Below are positions 59,060-64,000 of a DNA stretch of 64,000 nt, piece by piece. Position 1 is the first letter of the stretch; every line of letters starts with the position of its first letter. A program made the translations under genes and the position numbers. The notes under the pieces were generated by a model. The model saw only the letters and a program-made list of their open reading frames with translations. It was not told the origin of the DNA and made no database searches. Origin of the DNA: Carex sylvatica (lineage: Eukaryota > Streptophyta > Magnoliopsida > Poales > Cyperaceae); contig CAXKVR010000060.1 in the NCBI GenBank assembly GCA_964058845.1, positions 620,001-684,000 on the forward strand, read 5' to 3'.

Positions 59060-60134
59060 TGATTATTTGATTATTCTCTGATATGTCATTTATTATTTTA
59101 TTTCTATCACTGATCATTAACACAAGATATATAACTGATTCATATTTATATAAAGGGATCAAACGATGTTTTTATCAAGATTAACAAGCTACTACTTTTT
59201 TCATCATACTACTGGTATGATCATATATGAAATTTAAGAGTTTGACCCTCATGTTTTTCTTTCAAAAAAAGAAGAAGAAGCTACTACTCGTTGTGTATAA
59301 ATGTATACTTATTATTGCTCTTTCTTTAGAACATTGGAACAAAATATTGTTTTGTATGACAACCAACTGCATGATTCATCTAGTTTGCATTGCAATGTTC
59401 ACAAGAAATGAATGATAATTTTCTAAATTGTGAAAATAATCGAGAAAACAACTGTACCTTGAAAAATATTGAATTTGCAATATTCAAAGGCCGATAAATT
59501 AAATTGGACTTGTTTAGGTAATAGAGGCCCATCCTTGTAATGAGAGTCGTGTTTACGCGTAAAATAAAAGTATGATAACAACATATATTGGTGGTTCTCT
59601 TCGTTGATGCTCTGTTTCTGTTTCTGGTCCAAGTTTGTGCAAAATCTATTCGATGCACATTGACATGCAGTCGTGCACTTTCTTTTTTTACCAAAAAGAT
59701 ACAAAGGGCATGTGCTTTCCGTCTTGTTCTCAGAAAATGGCAGCATTTGTTTTAGTGGATTTCTATGTTATTGTCACCGAAAAAGTATAATTTTTTTTTA
59801 CTTGGGAATTGTTTTGCATTGGTTTGTGCCTTGTGGTTTACAGTGCACTTCCACCTCTTGCCTACAAATATTGGCTCTGTTCGTAAGATTATATTTACTC
59901 CAAAGCTATGTTACCCGGATACTCTATACAAGGGTCCGTATCCGTATCGGATACCGATATGCACACCGATACCTATCAGATATGCCATCTGACATATCAA
60001 CTTACGTATCTTATATTGTCCGATACGGTCAAAGATACGGCTCTGACTTGTCTGAACACGAATCTAACACATCTGGATAGGGCTCTGATACGTCTCTGCG
60101 TGCACTAGCGGACTGCGCTCCAAGCCATAGACCG

Positions 60135-60245
60135 TGTGCGGACCACCTATCAAAACAATTTTTTCTTGCGCCTGGAGAAATCGAACCAAGGTCCAGTGAC
60201 CCAAACAACATGCCTCTTGACCAGTAGGCAGGCCAATTCACATTT
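60135..60245 (-). mobile_element. possible tRNA-derived SINE
   Basis: On the minus strand, GGCCTGCCTACTGGTCAAGAGG could be an A-box region, and GGTTCGATTTCTCC about 40 bases on fits a B box. No poly(A) tail or target duplication is clear. Confidence 0.4.
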
Positions 60246-60690
60246 GTAGTACCTAATAAATAAATATTTATTGTATTTATCCAGAATTTTATTATATTTA
60301 ATATTATTCTTAAAGTCCAAAATTACATTAAATGTATATAAATATTTTAATAATCTAATTAAAATAATAAAAAATAATATATATAATAGACATATTGTAT
60401 CTTTAATTTTTAAAAAATTATTGTACCTGTATCCAGCATAACTCTAAAATTATATAAACAAATTTGGTAACGTCCGAGACTAGGAGTAAAATGGATACAT
60501 TTGTTATTGTTTTATCCTATTGTTCTGTTCTAATTCGGTCACGAATCAAATCTGAACTGAAAGTAATTTGGATCGATCAAATTAGATAGGGTATGATTGT
60601 AAAAAATATAATCGATTATATTATAGATACAGTTTGTAGCATTAATATTTTATATAAGTTTCAAATTATATTTGGACCCCATATTATAAT

Positions 60691-61116
60691 GAGAGATCTA
60701 ACTACACCATTTAAAAATGGTGACACATCTTGATATCATATTTTTACAAGTTATTTTTGCGATTTTAAAATTCAAACAGACGATCTAAACCGTTCAACAT
60801 GATCTCCATATTAAAATGTGTTTGGAGACCAAATTATATATTTTTGGGTCTTTTTTTTAGTATTTATTAAGATGTGTACAAAATTATTGTTTTAAGGTAA
60901 TTTTGGACTATTGAAAAACAACAATTTTAAAAAAATTTAAATAAATAGTAATAAATTTTTAAAAAATGTAAAAGTTGGTCTTCAAGCACATTTTAATATG
61001 GACATCACATTGAACGGTTCGGATCGACAATTTAAATTTTGAAACCACAAAAATGACTTATAAAAATATGTTGTCAAGATGTGTCACCATAAAATGATGT
61101 AATTGAATCTCTCCTC
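60691..61116. mobile_element. Mutator-like foldback MITE, copy 7
   Basis: It starts GAGAGATC, then GGTGACACATCTTGATA. It ends TCAAGATGTGTCACC, then CTCTCCTC. TATTATAAT flanks it at 60682-60690 and 61117-61125, a 9-bp duplication. The core ('ttggagaccaaatta', then 'ttttttagtatttatt', then the inverted arm) is the family core. The uninterrupted site is visible at 53805-53835 and 63358-63385. Confidence 0.85.
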
Positions 61117-61610
61117 TATTATAATAGATCGGATATGGTTTAACTTACCTATTTGATCCAAATCTGAATCTGATCTGATATCCAAACAGCTATCCAAGTT
61201 AATAATTATAATATAATTTCTTATGACATAATTAATTAATGTTTAGATGAGAAAAGTATCAATGGTAATGAATAATATAATATTAAAAAATGAATCATAA
61301 GTGACAATCTATGTTACAATTTTATTAATAATTGTATTACAATTTAATTTTACAGTTTTTGATTCGACTCAAACTTTAAAAATAGAATTTGAATAGAAGT
61401 GTGACTTCTAATTGTGGAAGTTAACATTTACTCAATTAAATATTGGTGTACTTATTTGGATGTTTCTATTTTTTTTTATAAACTTGGATAATACAGGAGT
61501 CGCGACCCTAGCTTGCATATATGACTCTTGTATTTTGAAATAACTTCTATGTTATATAATATTTTACTAAAATAAGTTGCAAATAAAAAAATTTAGAAAA
61601 AAATAGAGTC

Positions 61611-62065
61611 ATTTGATTGTCTTTTTATATTAAAACTCATTTTAAATTTATAAAGTATTCATTTTACTCTTTTTTAAAAGCATAAAACACCAATCAGACT
61701 CAAATTTAAACTTAAAAGGTTCCTCTACCATCTGATCTGTGCACATCGTATTAAGATTTATCCACTTCGCTTTAATATACATGTGTTTGCTTCAAGATTC
61801 ATGCTGATCTAGCACGCACGAATCTTAAAGTAATTATGATCCGCCCACATTACATTAAGATCTGTGCATGTCACTTCAATATCCGTGTGTATTTGCTTCA
61901 AGATTTGTACTGCTCTAGTGTGTACAGATCTTAAAATAGTTGAGACAGTAGATGAACCATTCATATTTAATAAATATGAGTTTGACAGGCGTTTTATGCT
62001 TTTAATGAAGGATAAAATGAGTATTTTATAAATTTAAAATGATTTTTAATATAAAAGATAATAAA
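61611..62065. mobile_element. foldback element with internal tandem duplication
   Basis: About 100 bases at 61618-61700 ('tatattaaaactcattttaa', then 'aaaagcataaaac') are inverted at 61990-62062. Between them are two ~108-bp units (about 61735-61842 and 61848-61940) sharing 'tttgcttcaagatt', 'tgct.tag..cg.acgaatct' and 'cattaagatctgtgca'. No gene is seen between 61401 and here. Confidence 0.65.
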
Positions 62066-62689
62066 TTGAATAAATTTGTCAGTTTTTGAAGTTTAGAGAA
62101 GAAAATATGTAATTTCAAAGTTTAGAGGGAATAAAACGTAGTATTGAAGTTTTCCAGAGTATACATCAAATTTCTCTTAATGAAAAAATCGTTTCCCTCT
62201 CATTTCATTTTTCATTCTGATAGAGTTTTTCTTGATTGGACAAAACCATTAGCGGCATGAATATGTTAAGATTCCGATTAAGATCTATTTTCTCGTCGCC
62301 ACCTTGCCTCCCTTTAGACGATCGATCCAGCTGTACTAATGTGAACTCTAGTGTGCTTCAGCCGATCCGTCATCTGATGGAATATGCACTGTTGCGTGTC
62401 TGAAGAGTATCTATGCACCGTGTTCAATAGAATATGCTCGTCTTTAGAAATGAGAGGCATGAAATCTCCGATCTGGATCAAAGCCTTCGCCAATTACAGC
62501 AACCAGGTAGCGCAATATGCTCTCAACTCATCGGGGGTTTGTCTGACTCATGTTCCTGAATGTATGATCCTACTTGCATGACTGTTTCTTTCTTCTTTAC
62601 ATGATCCTTTATATATTACATACAAAATTAATGATTACATACAAAAAAATTAATTATTAAAAATGCAAACAAAATATTTCAAAAAAGAT
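62066..62689. other. intergenic, no gene seen
   Basis: 62230-62580 has slightly higher GC and a 65-residue open frame (62384-62581), but no recognisable protein. Confidence 0.4.
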
Positions 62690-63870
62690 ATTTAATTATT
62701 CTCTGATATCTTATCAACTTTTAATTTCCTGTATATATGATTAACAAAGAACAATTGACACATAACAAGAAAAGTAAATTTTATGGAAATCCATTATAAT
62801 ACTTATTCCCCGTATAAAATAAAGAGGTCAAACAAAGTTTTATAGCAAGATTAGGAGGCTACCCGTTTATATAAGTGTGCAGGTGGAAATAAGTATAACT
62901 ATTTTTGCTCCTTTTTTCTCTTATTTTAAAACATTGGGCACAATATTAATTGCTTTTTCTCACAACAAAATTCATTATTCATTTAGTTTGCATTGCAATG
63001 TTCACAAGAAATGAATGATAATTTTCTAGATTATGGAAATAATTGAGAAAGGCCAGGCCCAATTGTTTTCCTCCTAAATTATGATGTCTGGTACTTATCT
63101 ATTAACATTATTTAATTGTTGGAAAAGTCATGTAAACAAATGAAAAAGTTCCATTAGGTAAAACCAGTAAAATGTAAAATGTGCAGAATGATAAAAATAA
63201 ATTAAGTTCTAATTGAATTTACATTGTTGAAAGGCCTATCCATTAAATAAAGAGACACATCCATTGTCTTGGGCTATGCTATGATTCTAGAAATATAATT
63301 GACTATATAATAGGTCCTCTTTTATTTATTATTTTTATATTCAATTCGAATCTTATCTAGACCCAACATTACAATAGATCAGGTATGAATTTGATTAACC
63401 TATTTTATGCAGGAAATAAATCTGCTACGATCCTAAGAAGATTGTAAGATTATGTTATTCTAAATTCAACATTTCATTTGTTTTGAGATTCATGCATAAA
63501 AAATAATTTTTATAGAGATTCGTACAATCCAAAAAATAAAAAGTTGGATTTAGAATAACATAATCCTACGATCTCCTTAGGATCGTAGCAGATTTATTTT
63601 CATTTTATGATACCAGACAAATAATACCCATGGTAATTATAATGTAATTTCTTATACCTAATTAATTAATGTATAAAATGGGAAACAATATCTATGAGAA
63701 TGATTAATATAGTATCAAAAAATGTATCAAAAGCAACAATCTATTTCATAACTTGATCAAAAGACCATTATACTACAATTTAATTTAAAGTTATTAATCT
63801 AATATCATTATTGTGCTGCATTATATTTTTACGATGAACAATATAATTTTGATTTAAAACAATATATTCA
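62690..63870. repeat. segmental repeat, copy 3
   Basis: It parallels 59060-59420 and then 60470-61400 with an internal deletion of the middle block. It contains the same 'gcattgcaatgttcacaaga' and 'gacccaacattacaatagatc' landmarks and the 'aatttcttat.ac.taattaattaatgt' stretch. Confidence 0.6.
63410..63601. mobile_element. 192-bp hAT-like MITE
   Basis: Arms of about 55 bases are inverted: 'aaataaatctgctacgatcc' onwards on the left, and 'ggatcgtagcagatttattt' on the right. ATTTTATG flanks it at 63402-63409 and 63602-63609, an 8-bp duplication. The homologous empty region is near 61150-61175. Confidence 0.85.
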
Positions 63871-64000
63871 ATTTATACTATAAATAAATATTTGATGTAA
63901 AATATTCAAGAAAAAAAATATAAGAATTTAATTTTTTAAGAAAAAGAGATTAATCAAATACTTAAAGATTTTGACTCATCTTGAATCCGACCATTAAACA

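Larger units (their letters stand above)
59060..61400. repeat. segmental repeat, copy 2
   Basis: The left part (59060-59420) parallels 62690-63025, ending in the identical 'cattgcaatgttcacaagaaatgaatgata' region. The middle (59550-60075) parallels 52945-53350. The right part (60470-60690, continuing 61117-61400) parallels 53640-53830 and 63240-63870. A foldback MITE interrupts it at 60691-61116. Confidence 0.65.

Noticed and set aside
1..64000. CRISPR arrays, bacterial operons or phage genes
   Set aside because: None seen. The gene structure, spliceosomal introns and transposons are those of a plant nuclear genome.

Overview
The window looks like nuclear DNA of a flowering plant, most likely a eudicot. 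It is AT-rich, its genes are small and widely spaced, the multi-exon genes have GT-AG introns, one gene encodes a chloroplast-targeted RNA-binding protein and another a plant-type ATL RING-H2 ubiquitin ligase, and the rest is dominated by non-autonomous transposons. I cannot name the species.

Four gene models are well supported. (1) 16034-17425, minus: a two-exon gene for a 212-residue tail-anchored coiled-coil protein. (2) 25680-28503, minus: a four-exon gene for a 280-residue chloroplast protein with two RRMs. (3) 30570-32826, minus: a six-exon gene for an unrecognised single-membrane-span protein, with a tandem duplication of one exon plus intron. (4) 51233-52396, plus: an intronless ATL-type RING-H2 E3 ligase with a short upstream ORF. 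Genes 2 and 3 lie about 2 kb apart on the same strand, and each contains a local tandem duplication that overlaps exon sequence. Nothing shows that the four genes act in one pathway.

Broken or doubtful coding remnants are: a frameshifted FtsH2/FtsH8-like C-terminal fragment (55690-56056, minus), LINE reverse-transcriptase and RNase H fragments (25949-26290 and 19372-19575, plus), a possible AP2-domain fragment (40454-40546, plus), a possible CXC-type cysteine exon (39878-39956, minus), and two open exons of unknown identity (38613-38954, minus).

The mobile layer is rich, and many boundaries can be read directly. Two hAT-type elements have perfect 8-bp target duplications (35367-36796 and 57123-57978); the first carries a decayed plastid trnC-GCA. 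A foldback family with a shared core but varied ends has at least seven copies, and three of them have 9-10 bp target duplications (Mutator-like). A 2.5-kb solo LTR has a 5-bp target duplication (47434-49976). A SINE has a 15-bp target duplication (39487-39604). The window begins inside a 1.3-kb direct repeat that recurs 2.6 kb downstream. The right third carries diverged copies of one segment (52945-53830, 59060-61400, 62690-63870). I found no new enzymatic or defence system. The most unusual items are the exon duplications, the plastid tRNA inside a hAT element, and the modular foldback family.
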